Below are positions 19,803-19,906 of a DNA stretch of 19,906 nt, one piece after another. The position numbers and the translations under genes are program-made. Under the pieces are notes generated by a model, which was not told where the DNA came from, ran no database searches, and worked only from the letters and a program-made list of their open reading frames with translations. Positions within the stretch are counted from its first letter, which is position 1. Each line of letters starts with the position of its first letter. Source of the DNA: an uncultured Comamonadaceae bacterium (GTDB lineage Bacteria > Pseudomonadota > Gammaproteobacteria > Burkholderiales > Burkholderiaceae); contig CAMLSD010000090.1 in assembly GCA_946482595.1 (NCBI GenBank), forward strand, positions 1 to 19,906, read 5' to 3'.

Positions 19803-19906
19803 GTTTCGCCCCTGGCGGGGCGAGCCGGGAGTTCGCCCCGGCGGGCGAGTCCCTTTCTTTTGCGTGGCCAAAATAAAGGAACCAAAGAAAAGGCCACCCC
19901 CGAGGT
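19803..19906. repeat. Composite inverted-repeat element at the right edge (continues past the window)
   Basis: Two small hairpins share one arm: TCGCCCC (19806-19812) with GGGGCGA (19817-19823), and TCGCCC (19833-19838) with GGGCGA (19843-19848). A larger inverted repeat follows, GTGGCC (19864-19869) with GGCCAC (19892-19897), enclosing an A-rich stretch. Read from the minus strand, this block gives open frames with peptides like ATQKKGTRPPGR. I recognise these as spurious translations of a repeat common in Burkholderiales and Xanthomonads; that recollection needs a search. No gene is visible from 19717 to the end of the window. Confidence 0.55.

Overview
This is a GC-rich (by eye roughly two-thirds G+C), gene-dense chromosomal window. 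It most likely comes from a betaproteobacterium of the order Burkholderiales. The support is the order engB (ysxC), cytochrome c4, resB, ccsA, followed by msrP and msrQ; the use of System II cytochrome c maturation; a GroEL tail ending in GGM repeats; orphan Leu/Ile/Val-type binding proteins; and a double-length UvrA. No tRNA, rRNA, CRISPR array, integrase or transposase was seen, so this reads as core chromosome rather than an island.

Layout. Positions 1-228 hold the 3' end of groEL, followed by a strong intrinsic terminator. Positions 355-2466 encode a DUF1631 protein. It runs tail-to-tail into an epoxide-hydrolase-like alpha/beta hydrolase on the minus strand (2458-3363), which lies downstream of the ribosome-assembly GTPase gene engB (3416-4180, minus). 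Divergent from engB is a periplasmic-electron-transfer and cytochrome c block on the plus strand: cytochrome c4 (4242-4859), a terminator-like hairpin, then translationally coupled resB and ccsA (5034-8509). A small conserved hypothetical gene (8561-8983) follows, then msrP and msrQ (9116-10819), which repair oxidised methionines in periplasmic proteins. A YitT-family membrane protein gene (10883-11500) converges on two tandem paralogous periplasmic binding-protein genes on the minus strand (11520-13817). A 1,897-residue UvrA made of two fused UvrA units (14023-19716) fills the right part. The last 190 bases are non-coding and packed with inverted repeats that look like dispersed multicopy elements.

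How the genes work together. ResB and CcsA carry haem across the membrane and attach it to CXXCH motifs; the adjacent cytochrome c4 is an obvious client. MsrP is a Tat-exported molybdoenzyme fed electrons by the haem membrane protein MsrQ, so this stretch is largely devoted to periplasmic redox work. An ECF/sigma-E-like promoter pattern sits in front of msrP, which would fit induction by envelope or oxidant stress.

Most unusual points: the double UvrA, whose first unit has serines where two zinc-binding cysteines are expected; the stress-type promoter with nested inverted repeats upstream of msrP; a hairpin that buries the ribosome binding site of the hydrolase gene; and competing hairpin arms in the repeats after uvrA. 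I did not find convincing evidence of a wholly new defence or mobile system in this window.
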